64,000 nucleotides of DNA, taken from assembly GCA_004123355.1 (NCBI GenBank), contig SCHM01000002.1, positions 10,761,569 to 10,825,568 on the forward strand. Reading direction: 5' to 3'. Below the pieces are notes generated by a model, which did no database searches, was not told the DNA's origin, and saw only the letters and a program-made list of their open reading frames with translations. Origin of the DNA: Amphirosellinia nigrospora. Lineage: Eukaryota; Ascomycota; Sordariomycetes; Xylariales; Xylariaceae. Both the position numbers and the translations under genes were made by a program. Below are positions 14,255-28,000 of this stretch, in pieces (position 1 is the stretch's first letter; every line of letters begins with the position of its first letter).

Positions 14255-15390
14255 AAATAATATTTTATTACGTAGTTTTATTATAAATATTAAATTATAC
14301 TAAAAACTATTTATTTTTAGATTTTTCGAAGTTAAAAAATATAAATTTTCCCGGCGGTAATTAGCGCGTAATTTATATGTATTTATTAATTAAAACAAAT
14401 ATTACGCTTTAACGTTAATTTATTTTATTTTATTTTTTTTATATTTTTTACGAAGCTTTTAAATAAGCTAGTTATTTAGCTTTAAAAAAAGCTTAGTAAA
14501 ATATTTTTATATTTTAGATATATTAGTTTTTACGGCGTAACTAAAATTATTAAAGTTATAAACGTTATAGATTTTTATTAATTAATTATTTTAAATATTT
14601 TAGTTTTATTATAAAGTTTTTAAACGTTTTAATTTATTATTAAAGTTTATAAATATATTAGTTTTATTATTAAAATATAATTACGAATTATATATATTTT
14701 TTTATTTTTATTTGCGTATAATTTATTTTGTTTTTAAGTTATTATTTATAATATTATATAAAACAATAAATTATAAAACTAATACAATAATAATTTTTTT
14801 TATATATTTAATTATTTATTAAATTAAACGTTAGATTTATTATTAGAAAACTTTTATTTAAAGTTTTTTTTTTTTAATTTTTAGCATAATAATTATTAGA
14901 ACTAGCATTATTATTATTAGTATAAGCTTTATTAAAACGTTTATAAATTGTCCGATAATATAATTTAAAAAGTTAAAATAAAACAAGAAAAATAAAATTA
15001 GCGTAAAAATAACTAAAGCTAAAATTAATATCGATAAAGTTTAATTAATAATAATAAGTTAAAAATTTATAAAGTTTTTGTTTAAAAAATTAAATTAGTA
15101 TTTAAAATTTAACGTAAAAACTATAAATATATTTTTAAAATAATAGTAAAATAATAATTTTAAATAAAATTAAATTAAACTAAATATAAAAAAGCTATAA
15201 AAAATATTAAGCAAATTAATAATAAATTTAATTTAATTGTATAAATAAATTAAAATTTTAGCGTTTTTATAAAGTTTTAAAAAAATCGATATTATATTTT
15301 TATTAATATTTTATTTTTAACTATATTAGATTAACGAGCTTTTTATAGTATAGCAATTAATTTTAATAGTATAGTTATAAGTAAAAAAAA

Positions 15391-15711
15391 ATGATTATAA
15401 TATTTCTGCTTTTATTTTTAAGTATAATAAGCGTAGCAATAATATTCTTGCTCTTACTTTTTCTTTGTTACCTTAAAGGCAATATAAAGAATATTAGAAT
15501 ATATTTTTTAATTAAAATAAGCAATAGTAATAGTAGTAAAAATAGCAATAGCAAAGCAAGTAACCCTAATAACGATCTAGATTTATTAAATAGTAACGCT
15601 GGCCATAGCTATAGCCATAGCGACAGACGTTATTATCACAAAACCTTGTTTTTAATTATATTTATAGTAAAAATACTTATAAAATTAAACGTAAAAATAT
15701 TAAAGTTTTAA
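15391..15711 (+). pseudogene. Fragment of A2 gag, residual open frame
   Basis: A 106-codon open stretch survives here by chance. Its middle (N-S-N-S-S-K-N-S-N-S-K-A-S-N-P-N-N-D) corresponds to a better-preserved Gly/Asn-rich stretch in A3 (about 53840-54140, minus strand; G-N repeats then S-S-R-N-S-N-G-G-A-G-N-P-D-N-D). Gly in A3 becomes Ser here, as expected of G-to-A mutation. It therefore looks like a low-complexity linker of the retrotransposon gag rather than a free-standing gene. The hydrophobic N-terminal run is likely produced by mutation. Low confidence in any function. Confidence 0.55.
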
Positions 15712-16554
15712 ACCCCGATTAAAATAACTTAGAAAATAAAAAAATCGTTATAAATAAAAAAAATATTATTTATATAAATATATATATTTTTTAATATATT
15801 TAAATTATATATAAGTTTAATAATATAAAATTATTAAATAATAGCTAAATTTTAAAACTATTTAATTATTTTTTTATAAGTTTTGCTTTTTTATAATAAT
15901 AAAAATTAAGTTTATTAATCGTTATATTTAATAAAAAGTAAGCTTAAGCTTAATATTTAAAAAGCTAAAAAAACGTTTTAAAATATACTTTAGGTACGCT
16001 ATAAAAAAGTTTTTCGAAAGTAATTTTTTTTATTTAATATAACGTAAAATAAAAACGTATTTATTTAATTTATTTAATATAAGCTATAATATATTTATAA
16101 AAACGGAACTTTAGCGCGAAATAATTTTAATTAATAAAGTATTATAAAAATATTTGCGATTAATAAGCTAAAATAATTATTAATTATATTTATTTATTAA
16201 AAAAAAAAATATATTAAATAAATATATAAAAAAATCGATAAAGCGCGTTATAAATTAGAATAGAAAATAAAGTATAAGTTTTTAAACGTTAAACTTTTTT
16301 ACAACTATTTAAAAAACAATAATAAAAACCTTTAAAATTTACGTTTTAAATATAATAACTATAAATATTTTAATTATTATTAATTAAAAAGTAAATATTA
16401 ATCTTATTATAAACTTATTATTTTAATAATAAGCGTAATAAATAACGTAATATAATTATAATAAAAATTGTAGTTATTATAAAAAAAGCAACAAAAAAAG
16501 TACTTATAAAATAAAAAATATAACGATAAAAATAAAAAATATAATAGTTATAAT

Positions 16555-16630
16555 AGTAGCTAAAACTATAGCTGTAATTATAACTATAGCTATAACTATA
16601 GCTGCAACTATAGTAGCGATTATAAACGTT
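16555..16630 (+). repeat. Basic-repeat coding tract of A2 gag
   Basis: Alternating hexamers of the type TATAGC / TATAAC / TGCAAC. The equivalent tract in A3 (about 52850-52910, minus strand) reads as C/R-N-C/R-D-R-S-C/R-N in frame, where Cys is the RIP product of CGT Arg codons. The original gag therefore probably ended in an Arg-rich RN/RS/RD dipeptide tail. Matching tracts lie at about 43010-43075 in A1 and 56690-56740 in A0. Confidence 0.7.
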
Positions 16631-18199
16631 ATTACGATAAAAACGTAATAGCTATTATAATATATATTAGGCTAATAATGCGCGTTTAAATAAAAGAAAA
16701 TTTAAATATAATACCGACGGAAAATTTATAGTAGTAATATTTTTTATATATATTTAATTTAGCTTTTATTTATTTAAATATTATAAAAAAATATAATTAT
16801 TTAATATTTTTATTTATATATACGGAAATATAAGCTATATATTTTATTAGAACGTATAATATATATTAATATTTTTTTACTTATTGCTTTTAAACGACGT
16901 ATATATAAATATTATATTTAAATATTATTTTTACGAAATAAATTTTTCTAATATTTAGGCTAGTATAAATTAGCTAAAAAAGTACGGTTAAAAGTAAAAT
17001 ATTTTTAATAATAATTTATTATTTATATAAAATAAATTAAATAAAATCTTTAAGTTAAAAATATTTATGTTTAAAGCGCCGAACATAAATATATATAATA
17101 AAACTTTACGCTTAAGCTATATATATTTTCGTTTTTACGTATATATTTGCTAACCGGTTAAAATATAAAAATATATATTAATTTAAATATAAATAAAACT
17201 ATAATCGGTAATAAATATTTTAATATTTAAAATATATAGTAAAAAAACGTAAAAATTAAATAATTACTATTAAAAACAAGCATATAAAAATAACGCGTTA
17301 AGCTAAATTTAAATTCTTTATTTAAAAGTTAATAATAATAAATAGCTTAAAATTATAAAGTATAAAAAAAAATTAAATTATAAACGAAAAACTATAACTA
17401 AGTATATTAATTAATAATAATTTTTTTTACTTTTATAAAGCTATTATTAATTATTTTAAAAGTATTATTTTTTATAATTTTGATAATTTTACTATTAATT
17501 TCGAAATTTTAGTCCGTAGTTATAAATATGTACAAAAATTACTAATATATATATTATAACTATTATAGCTAATAAAAGCGTATATTTATAGGTTAATATA
17601 AACTATTATTTATTAACTATAACTTTTGTTTTATAGCAATATATAAAAATAATAAATATTATAATAAACGCAAAAACTTTTAAAATTATTTTAGTTATTA
17701 ATACTATAAGTATTTTAATTAAAATAAACAAAGGTATTAAACTAGGATAAATTTACAAAAATTATAATAATAGTATATATATTAGCTTATAAAAATTAGC
17801 TATAAAGATTTTAATTGTTATAGCGGTTATTTTAGCAGTATTATTAGTTAAAATAATTAGCTTAGGATTTTTAGCTACTTTAAATTTGTTTATTATTATA
17901 AATGCTAAATTTAATATAACGCTAATTATTATAGCTATTATAACTAATATAGTACTAATAGAACTAATATTTATAAATAAATTAGTAAATTTTATAGTTG
18001 CTTTTATAATAGCGTTTAGTAAAACTAGTAATTACGTTATTAGCTTGACGCAAAAAATAATATTTTGCCCCTAGCTATTAATATTTTTAATATTTAGTTT
18101 TTAAATATTTTTTTTATTAACGCGGTATATAACTTTATTATAAGCATTAAGACTGCGCCGCTACTAAAAAAACTATATATATTAATACTAAAAAAGCTT

Positions 18200-19200
18200 T
18201 TTAAGCTTAAATTTTTAGAAATATATTTTATTTTAAGCATTAAAAAGCCTATAAATTTTTCCGAAAATATAACTAATAATAATATTTATATTTATATTAA
18301 AAAAGCTTTTAAAATAGTTAAATTTGCTAAAATTATTAAAGCTTATAATATTTAAGTAAATAAAAATAAAATCGATATTTTTAAAATAAAATAGCTTAAA
18401 ATTTTTTTTATTAATAATTAGCAAAAAATAAAGCTAAATATAAAAGTTTATCTTTTTAATTAAAAAAATATAAAAGTTTTTAATAAAACTTATAATAAAC
18501 TTTATAAAATAAATTATATAATTTAAATAAATAAAGCTATATTTTTTATATATTTTATATTTATTATTTAAAAAAAAGTTTATAGCGTAAATAAAAACCG
18601 AATAATTATTAATTTATAATAATTTAATAAAGTTGTTATTTTTAATAGTTATTTTTTTCTTTTATAGAATAAAATAATCGGAAGTTTTTATAAAAAAGCT
18701 TATATTATTTATATTAATATAACCGGTTTTTTTTATTAATTTTTAGTTTATTTTAACTATAAAAATAAGTTTATTATTATTAATCTTTATAGTATAAAAT
18801 AATCTAATATTATATTAATAAAATATATAAATTCTCCTAGTTATATTTAAAAATAATAAATAAGTTTTTTTGTTTTTATTTTTATTTTTATTGCTATTTT
18901 TATTAATAATATTATTATTTTTTAATACGTTTAAAAAATATATATATATTTAAATATTATTTTTAGTTTATTTTAGTTAAAAAATATCGTTATATTACTA
19001 AAAAGTTTTTTATTAGTTATTTTTTATTAAACTTTTTAGATTTTATATTAATATTTTAAAAATATTTACTATTATTAAGCGTATATAAGCGTTTAAATAG
19101 TTTATATTTTTTAAAAACTTTTAAGCTTTCGAATAATATTTCGGCGTAAATAAATTTTTTTATAACTTTTTTTTTTATTACGTATAATTAGCCAAGCTTT
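18200..19200 (+). pseudogene. Dead reverse transcriptase of A2
   Basis: This aligns to the minus-strand RT of A3 (50380-51290). The catalytic region is at 18890-18920; codons 18905-18910 read Asn-Asn where Gypsy RTs have Asp-Asp, followed by I-I-I-F. A one-base length difference just before it breaks the frame. Downstream, an L-L/K-K-x-F-x-x-Y-x-S-V-K-F-x-x-F-Y pattern, clearer in A3, matches the stretch that follows YVDD in fungal Gypsy elements. It is non-functional. Confidence 0.68.
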
Positions 19201-20804
19201 TATAAAAACGTAAAATAGCTTTATTAGCTAAAGATTATTAAAAAAAAAAATAATAAATAATAACCTAAGCTATTATAAATATTATATACGAATTATATTA
19301 TGATTTTATATTAGTTAAAATAGTTTTTTTTAACGTTATTTAAAACGTTATTTGTTTTAAAATTATATTTATTATTACGACCTAAATTATATTTTATATT
19401 TATAAATTAATAAGTATTTCGAACGAAGTTTCAGTATTATAATTTTTTATATTAAACTAGATTTCGAATAAAAACTGGGCGAACTTATATTTTTTACGTA
19501 AATATAGCTAGTTATATATTTAAGTTAATATTTATTATAAGCTAAAACTAAGTACGGCTTTTTTAAATAAAAAATAGTATATTTTATATAAGCTATAAAA
19601 AAGCTTTATATTATAATTTATTTAAATAAATATTATATAATTGTTTTAATAAATTATTTAGCTATAAAAAGTATTATTAATTAAATTTTATTAAATATTT
19701 TATTATTAATAAAATAAATAATTAGTTTGTTAATTTATTTATATATTTATTATAGTATAGCTTTAAATATTTTATTTATTAAAGCGTTTTAACTATATTT
19801 TAAATATATTAAGTTAGTTTATTATAGTATAAAATATTATTAATTTAAAAATAAGTTAAAATAATTATAAAACTTATAGTATTAAATTTTATATAAAATA
19901 TAATAAAATATATTATAGAAGCAATAATAAATAATACGTTTAAACGCGATTTTGAGCTAAAATATAAAATAAATCTTTGCTATAAAAAAATCCTAGATAA
20001 GCTTTATTAGGATTAATTTTATAAACTATGCAATAATAAAATACTATTGTTTTTTTTAAAGCTAAATATTTATTTTTTATTATAAATAGTTTAATTTATA
20101 ATAAATATAAAAAAGTTAAATAATTTTATGTTTATATATAATATAAACGAATTTATATATTATATATAATAAAAATATTATTTTAAACTTAACTAAATAA
20201 TAAAAGCTTTAAAACTATATTTAATTTATAAAAAGTTATAATACGTTAAAAAATACTACGAATATTGTTTAAAATATAATATTAATTATAATAATAAGTA
20301 AAAACTAGTAAATAGCTTATGTTTAATTAAATTTAAAGATATATTATTAATATAAATAATTATAATTAATTTTATTTTATTATTATTTTTAGTTAAATTA
20401 TAAAGTATTTTATAATAACTAGAAAGTTTTAATATATATATTATATAATAATAGTTTTTTATTATATATTTAAGCGGATGTTTATAATTTTTAACAATAT
20501 AAAGTATATTATTAAAAACTAAGTAATAATTTTAATTAAATAATTATTTTTAAATAATTAAAATATTTTTAAAGGAATTATTTTTAATCGCAATTATAAG
20601 TTTACTTTTAACTTTTAAAGAAATATATAAAAAGTATTAAATATTAAATTGTTAATAACCACTATATATTATTTAAAAAAATAGTTTGTCCGAAAAAAAA
20701 AACTAAACGATTAAAATTATAATATGCTTTCATAACTATATATACCCAAGTCAAACTAGCTCGATATAGTCCCCGTTTACAATAAAACCTTAATTCCGCG
20801 TTTT

Positions 20805-21076
20805 AGTTACGCTTTACACACTTGAAGAGATAAGGCTCCAGCATATGTGGTATATTGTATATAAAATCTACAGATAAAGTAGGAAGGAAGGAAGGTCTAA
20901 ATCTATAGTATAGGCAGCTGCTTAAATACTCGCGTAGGGTAGCTGCATTCACTGCCAGTGCCTGCCTTCATTCACTGCAACTGCATTCACTGCAAGTGGC
21001 AGTTACTGCAAGTGGAGATTACGGGTGCTGTGGCTAGTGGTGGGCACAGCCACCAGAGCCTGCAGATCCGTAACTG
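20805..21076. mobile_element. MITE-like insertion, almost free of RIP
   Basis: About 272 bp absent from the corresponding site of A0, A1 and A3. Here A2 reads GCGTTTT, then the insert, then TTTTTATA, where A3 has a single run of five Ts, so a T-rich duplication of 3-4 bp fits. The ends are short inverted repeats (AGTTACG... and ...CGTAACT). The insert has balanced composition, a GGAA tetramer run (20881-20895) and several ATTCACTGC / TTACTGCAAGTGG sub-repeats (20946-21017). It has no coding capacity; an open frame from 20958 is fortuitous. A mutated relative lies at 5588-5855 in opposite orientation. The superfamily is not identified. Confidence 0.83.
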
Positions 21077-21289
21077 TTTTTATAAACTATACAATTTACC
21101 CTGCACGAGCAATTATTTAAGTTTAAGCTTTTTAGCCTTTTCGATATACTTATAGGCTAAATAAATATATGTAATTTTAAAAACGTAAAATTTTTACGTA
21201 ACTATTTACAATAAAATACTAAATTAGCTATAAATTTTGTTATTATTATAGTAAAAAATATTTTAATAATAAGTATTAAATATTAAAAT

Positions 21290-21720
21290 TCAAACTAGGT
21301 AATAAAGTTTTTTTTATTTATATAATAATTATTATTTATTGGTAAGCTTTTTAAAAAGTATTCGTAATAATACGTTAAACTTTAAGTTATTAAATATAAG
21401 GTCGGTAATTTAGCTTATAAACTAGATTTTTTTAAATATTATTATATATATTTTATTATTTTTATTATATAGTTATAACTATATAAAAATAATAAGAACT
21501 TTTTAAGCAAATAATATTATTATTAAAGCCTATTAAAACTAATTAATATTTTAACGATAATAATAAAAATAATATTTATAAAATAAAAGTTATATTTAAG
21601 TATTATTTTAACCGGAAAAAAATAATTTTAATTATTTAATTAAATAGAAAAAATAAAATTATAAATATAACTATTAGTATTTAGTATATTATTTTTAATA
21701 TTTATAAAAACTTATTAATA
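21290..21720 (+). pseudogene. Integrase C-terminal / chromodomain-like remnant of A2
   Basis: Corresponds to A3 47990-48440. In A3 the degenerate reading contains NKVF, KPPKKYS, QYA, VIKYKIGNLAYELDF, SVISVAQL and later YEHNC-stop, matching the conserved tail of fungal Gypsy integrases (K-L/I-x-P-x-Y-x-G-P-F, YxLELP, HPV-x-VxxL) and a following chromodomain-like W-x-x-Y-x-x-EHN-x-W. A2 preserves the same layout with more stops. It is dead. Confidence 0.65.
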
Positions 21721-22032
21721 AATATTAGTTTAAAAATAGTTTTTGTTTTATGTTACTAAAAAAAAAAAGTTTTTTGTAAAATTATTATTTATATTTAAGT
21801 TTGTATTTAAAGCTAGAGAGATAAAAAGTAAGCGTTTTTATAATAGATTACGTAAAATAACTGTTGATATTTTAATATTAACTTTTGTTAATATTCCGGC
21901 CGTTAATACGCCCGTAATTACGCTTATGTTTATAGTAATTTTAAACGTACTGGAGTTTCCCGCCGAACTTCTGGTTTAACAAAGTTTTAAGTTATAGCAA
22001 CCCGTAAATAGAGTAGTAGAAGAGATGGAATA

Positions 22033-22104
22033 GGCAACAGTATTATTTAATATTAAAGCAACAGTATTACCTGATACTAAGGCAACAGTATTATTTAATA
22101 CTAT
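22033..22104 (+). repeat. Three-copy 24-bp minisatellite in A2
   Basis: Units at 22033-22056, 22057-22080 and 22081-22104, each (G/A)GCAACAGTATTA followed by a (C/T)(C/T)TGAT or TTTAAT end. The corresponding place in A0, A1 and A3 carries one unit only. A TATATAAAAGG motif follows directly (22104-22114), just upstream of the 3' LTR. Confidence 0.9.
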
Positions 22105-22184
22105 ATAAAAGGAATTATAATATAATATAGTTTAGCTAGATCGATTTGTTAAAGTTAGCAAAGATTTTTTATGCCCCGGCATTT

Positions 22185-22388
22185 TAATAGAGCCTTTAAG
22201 GGGTTTATATTACCAGTAGCTTTTTTACGCGGAGCGTAAAAGGAAGCTATCTGGTAATACCTATATTTAAATAAACAGCTAGTATATTGTTAGTTAGAAA
22301 ATTTATTATTAGATTTATTGCGTGGATTTAATAATAGATTCTTTTTTTTTAATTAAGCTTTATTTTATAACTTATAATATTCTTCTTA
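22185..22388 (+). repeat. A2 3' LTR
   Basis: 204 bp beginning TAATAGAGCC (TGATAGAGCC in the 5' LTR) and ending at the TAAAT duplication. It has the same length as the 5' LTR and differs mainly by transitions. Confidence 0.92.
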
Positions 22389-24197
22389 TAAATATATTAA
22401 AAAAGCTAAAAAGTTTAAATTTAAATAATTATTTATATAAAATAAATTATATAGCTTATAAAAACGTAAAATTAAAGTTTTATTATAAAGTAAAAATTAT
22501 ATTAAGCTAGTTTGATTTAAAATATATATAGTTATAAAATATATTATAATTTTAATTGTTTAGTTTTTTTTTTAAATAAATTATTTTTTTACGGATAATA
22601 TATAGTAGTTATTAATAATTTAATATTTAATATTTTTATATATTTTTTTAAAAATTAAAAATAAACTTATAATTATAATTAAAAATAATTTTTTTAAAAA
22701 TATTTTAATTATTTAAAAATAATTATTTAATTAAAACTATTATTTAATTTTAAATAATATATTTTATATTATTAAAAATTATAAACGTTTGTTAAATATA
22801 AATAAAAAACTATTATTATATAATTATATATATTAAAACTTTTTAGTTATTATAAAATATTTTAATTTAACTAAAAATAATAATAAAATAAATTAATTAT
22901 AATTATTATATTAATAATATATTTTTAAGTTTAATTAAATATAAACTATTTATTAGTTTTTATTTATTATTATAATTAATATTATATTTTAAATAATATT
23001 TATAATATTTTTAATATATTATAACTTTTTATAAATCGAATATAGTTTTAAAGTTTTTATTATTTAGTTAAATTTAAAATAATATTTTTTATTATATATA
23101 ATATATAATATTTATTCGCGTATTATATATAAAATATAAAATTGTTTAATTTTTTTATATTTATTATAAATTAAACTATTTATAATAAAAAATAAATATT
23201 TAGTTTTAAAAAAAATAATAATGTTTTTAATTATATAGTTTATAAAATTAATTTTAATAAAATTTGTTTAAAATTTTTTTATAATAAAAGTTTGCTTTAT
23301 ATTTAGTTCGAAATTATATTTAAACTTATTATTTATTATTATTTTTATAATATTTTATTATATTTTATATAAAGTTTAATATTATAAATTTTTATAATCG
23401 TTTTAATTTATTTTTTAAATTAATAGTATTTATATTATAATAAATTAATTTAATATATTTAAAATAAATTAAAACGTTTTAATAAATAAAAACTTAAAAA
23501 TTATATTATAATAAATAAATAAATAAATTAATAAATTAATTATTTATTTTATTAATAATAAAAATATTTAATAAAGTTTAATTAATAATATTTTTTATAG
23601 CTAAATAATTTATAAAACTATTATTTAATATTTATTTAAATAAATTATTATATAAAACTTTTTATAATTTATATAAAATATATTATTTTTTATTTAAAAA
23701 AACTATATTTAGTTTCGGCTTATAATAAATATTAATTTAAATATATAATTAGCTATATTTATATAAAAGTATAAATTTGTTTAGTTTTTATTTAAAACTT
23801 AATTTAATATAAAAAACTATAACGTTAAAACTTCGTTCGAAATATTTATTAATTTATAAATATAAAATATAATTTAAATTATAATAATAAATATAGTTTT
23901 AAAATAAATAATATTTAAATAATATTAAAAAAAACTATTTTAATTAATATAAAGTTATAATATATAATTTATATATAATATTTATAATAACTTAGGTTAT
24001 TATTTATTATTTTTTTTTTTAATAATTTTTAGCTAATAAAACTATTTATATTTTTATAAAAGTTTGGCTAATTATATATAAAAAAAAAAATTATAAAAAA
24101 ATTTATTTATGCCGAAATATTATTCGAAAGCTTAAAAGTTTTTAAAAAATATAAACTATTTAAACGTTTATATATATTTAATAATAATAAATATTTT

Positions 24198-24478
24198 TGT
24201 TAAGTAGCTAGGGGTATAATATTAATATAATAATAAGTAAGATAAATATTAGTATATATTAATCTATTTTTTTTAATTATTTATATAAAAGCTAAGCTTT
24301 TATACAGAAATTTTTTATGCAAAAAAATTCTACTATAATATATTATATAACCGAATTAGGCGGACATACTAGCCCGATTTTATTATATAAATAGTTAATA
24401 TTATAGTTAATAATTAATTATTATATATATTAATATTAAATATTAATTTTATATATAGATAATATTATAATTATAATA
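24198..24478. repeat. B1 left LTR
   Basis: Begins TGTTAAGTAGCTAGGGG and ends near TTATAATA. It matches 31214-31487 and both LTRs of B2. Confidence 0.82.
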
Positions 24479-24858
24479 TTAGTTTTTTTTTTTTAGCTAT
24501 AATATATTTTTATATAATTATTTTTTTTAATATAAAAATTTAAACGTAAAAAAATATTAAATATATATAATAAATATATAAATAAAAAAGCGCTTAATAA
24601 TATATTAAATTGCTATTTTTTTAAAATATTTAATGCTTATATAATTATATATAAAAAAAAAGTTAGCAAATATAAATAAAAAACTAATTTATATATAACT
24701 ATTATATATAATTCTTTTATTTAATTTATTTAAATATCCTAAAAAATTAAATAATATATTGTTTTATATTTACTACTATTATATATAAGTTAAATTATTT
24801 TTATATTGCTTTTTTATTTTTTTTTATTTTTTTTTTTATATACGTATATTATACTTAT

Positions 24859-24889
<31 letters not shown>

Positions 24890-24954
24890 TTTATATATAT
24901 ACTTTAATTAATTTTATAAGCTTATATAATATTAAATTTAATAATCGTTATATA

Positions 24955-25050
24955 ATAAGCGTAATATTAATAATAATATTAATAATAATATTAATAATAT
25001 TAATAATATTAGTAATAATATTTATTATATTGCTATTATTATTATTATAT
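24955..25050. repeat. AATAAT-type simple repeat in B1
   Basis: Imperfect AATATTAATAAT runs, with a matching tract in B2 at about 33130-33220. A TA-rich run precedes it at 24850-24900. It is probably produced or extended by RIP of an Asn-rich or low-complexity tract. Confidence 0.6.
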
Positions 25051-28000
25051 ATAAAGCTTTTTAAGTTTTTTAAATATTATATTAATAAATAATTAAAGCA
25101 AAATTGCTATTAATATTAATAATAGCTACTATAAAATTTATTAATTTTATTAAGGTTTTTTACCCGCGCTTTATTTTTTGCTTTTAATAGTATTATATAG
25201 TTTTAAAACTTTATATGTTTAAAAATAGCGGCGCTACTAAAGTTTATAGCTTTTTTACTAAAAATTAAGCTTATAAAACTTTTATATTAATTATATATAA
25301 ATATATATATTTTTATTATTTGTTTATATAAATAATTTTTAATATATATTTTAGCTAATTTATTTTATTATATAATAAAATAAAAAAAGTATAATTATTT
25401 TTGTTTTTATATAATATTATTTTCTAAATATTATTAATTATTATTTTTATTAATATATAAACAAAATTTATATATCGGAAAAAAATATTTCTATATAATT
25501 TTTATTTAAAATTATAGCTAAATTATCGTTTTATATTAAAACAGTTATATAGTAGTTATATTAATTATTAAAATATTTTATTTAATTAATATTATATAGT
25601 ACTAAGTTTTTAAAGCAGCGCTTATAGCGCTTATATATAATAATTATATAATATTTATTATTTTTATATATAGTTTAAATTTAAAAAAAAAAAAAAAAAA
25701 ATAAAAAATTAATTATACGCGTTATTTTTAAGGTATAAATTTTAATTATTATTTTTATTATAATTTTCTAACTTTTTTATTATTTATATATAATATTTAT
25801 TTTTTAAATATTTATATATAATATATTTTTTATATATTTAGCTACTATTTATTATATAAACGTATTTTTATAGTTTTTAATAAATGTTTCGATTTATATA
25901 AATAGTTTATTTATAAAAACTAGAATTTTTAATATTTAGTTTAACGTATATTTAATAAATATATTAGCTAAATTATTTTTATTATTAATTTATTATATTT
26001 TAAAATTTTTTTTTTTTTATATAACTTTTAAAAAATATAATATTTATTATTAATTTTTTTTTTAAATTATTTTAGCTTAACTAAATAATTATATAATAAT
26101 TTAAAATCTAAATATAAATAGCTAATATTAAAAATAAATTAAATATTTTTATAATTTTTTAAAATATTATATAAAATAATAATATATTAAAACTACTAAT
26201 TATATTATATAATTTATTAGCTAAAATATTTTATATAATTTTTTTATATTTATTTAAATTTTAGTATATAATATTATTTTTAATTTTAAAATTTAAGTTT
26301 ATTATATTTTTTATATAAATTTTAATTATAAATATAATAATAAATTTAAACTATAAAATTATATTTATATTATTTATAAATAATTTATTTATAAAAATAA
26401 AAAACTTTATATAATAAAATCGAAAAAAATAAATATAAGTTTTTTAATAAATTATTTTTTTATTATTTAATTTATTTATTTAATATTTTAATATTATATA
26501 ATTATAATTTAATAATTTAAGCTATAATAATAAAATTATATATAGTTTTAAATTAATATATATTATTAATATATATTTTTTTAGTTATTAAAAAATATAA
26601 GCTTAATAAATTTTTTTATATAAAAGTTAATTTTAGTTAAATTTTTAGTTTAGTTTTTTAAATTATTATAATATTTTGCTTATATAAAAAATTTTTTTAT
26701 TATTAAATTTAAAAAAATATTTAAAAAATAAAGTTTTTTTAGCTTTATATAAAATTTCGCTCGTTTAAGTTTTTTTTTTTTACGTAATAAAAGTTTAACG
26801 TAATAAAACTTAATATATTATTTGTTTATATTTTAATTATTTTAAAAATTTTAAACTATTATATATAACTTAATAAATATAAATTATATATAAATATTAT
26901 ATTTTAAATTTTTTTAATATATTAATAATATATTTTAAACTAATATAGCTTAAATTTAGCTAAACTATATAAAAATTATATAATATATAAAATAATTTTT
27001 AAAAAATATTTTTTTTTTAATTTTAAAAATAAACAAATATAAATATTATATAATAATTTATTTTCCGATTAAATATAAGCTTAAATAATATTTTTAAATT
27101 CGTATAAAATTCTAAAATTTTATATAAAAATAAAACTAAATATTAAAATTAATTATTAATTTATTTATTAAATCGTTAGTAATTAAATTAAAATAATATT
27201 TTTTTAATATTATTATATTTTATATAATAAATTTAAACTTTTTATATAATTTTATAGTTTTTTTTTAATTTTTTATATAAAATAAAACTTAAAATATATT
27301 TTTTTATAAATATTTAAATTATATATAATAAATTTAAAAACGTTTTATATAATAAATTTATTAATTTTTATTATATTTAACTTTTTAAATAGTTTATTAA
27401 AAATTATAATAATTTTATTTATATATAGTTTAATTATTAATTTAAAAGTTTGCTTTTTTTTTTTATTAAAAAATCTATAAAATTTAAATATTATATAATA
27501 AATATATTTAAACGTTATATAATAATAAAACTAAGTTTTTTTTTTAGCTAATTATATTTTTTTTAATAATTATTAGTTATATAAATTATATATTATTTTA
27601 ATTTAAATTATTTGCTTAAATATTTTTTATATAATAATATAGTTTAATTTATATATATTAAAAATATATTAGTTTATTAATTAAAGCTATAATTATTTTA
27701 ATTTTTCGATTATTTTATTTATATAGTTTTTTTTATTTTATTTTTTTTTTATATTAAAGCTTCGTTTTAAAAAAAAATATAAATATATTATATAAAATAA
27801 TCTATTTTATTTATTAATCGTATAATTAATTTTAATTTTATATAGTTTTTATATAAATTTTTATTATTTTTAAATAATTATTATTTTTATATAATAAAAA
27901 AAATAAAAAAAACTTTTTATTAATATAAAAATAAGCTTTAAAAATAAAAAAATTAATATAAAACTATTAAATCTAATAGTATTATTTAATATTTTATTAT

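Larger units (their letters stand above)
14051..22388 (+). mobile_element. Ty3/Gypsy retrotransposon A2, nested in A1 in opposite orientation
   Basis: Inserted in A1 with a perfect 5-bp TSD, TAAAT (14046-14050 and 22389-22393). The flanking A1 sequence rejoins to match A3 near 48586. The two LTRs (14051-14254 and 22185-22388) are both 204 bp. The total is 8338 bp; subtracting the MITE (with its duplication) and two extra 24-bp minisatellite units gives roughly the 8.0 kb of A3. Order on the plus strand is LTR, gag (to about 16700), RT/RNase H (about 18200-19200), integrase and chromodomain-like tail (to about 21700), then LTR. Stops and lost catalytic residues make it non-functional. Confidence 0.9.

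Noticed and set aside
17886-18074. 62-codon open frame on the plus strand in A2, with a related minus-strand frame at 51394-51597 in A3
   Set aside because: The two are the same part of family A and read similarly, so it is retroelement sequence. Other frames are equally plausible and I see no protease or other motif, so I did not assign a domain.
20958-21155. 65-codon open frame in the MITE
   Set aside because: It crosses the MITE edge into mutated A2 sequence, is built from the short sub-repeats, and shows no domain.
24850-24900. TA-rich run as a replication origin or CRISPR-like array
   Set aside because: It is a simple repeat in an AT-rich RIP-mutated element, with no spacer-repeat structure and no origin motif I can defend.
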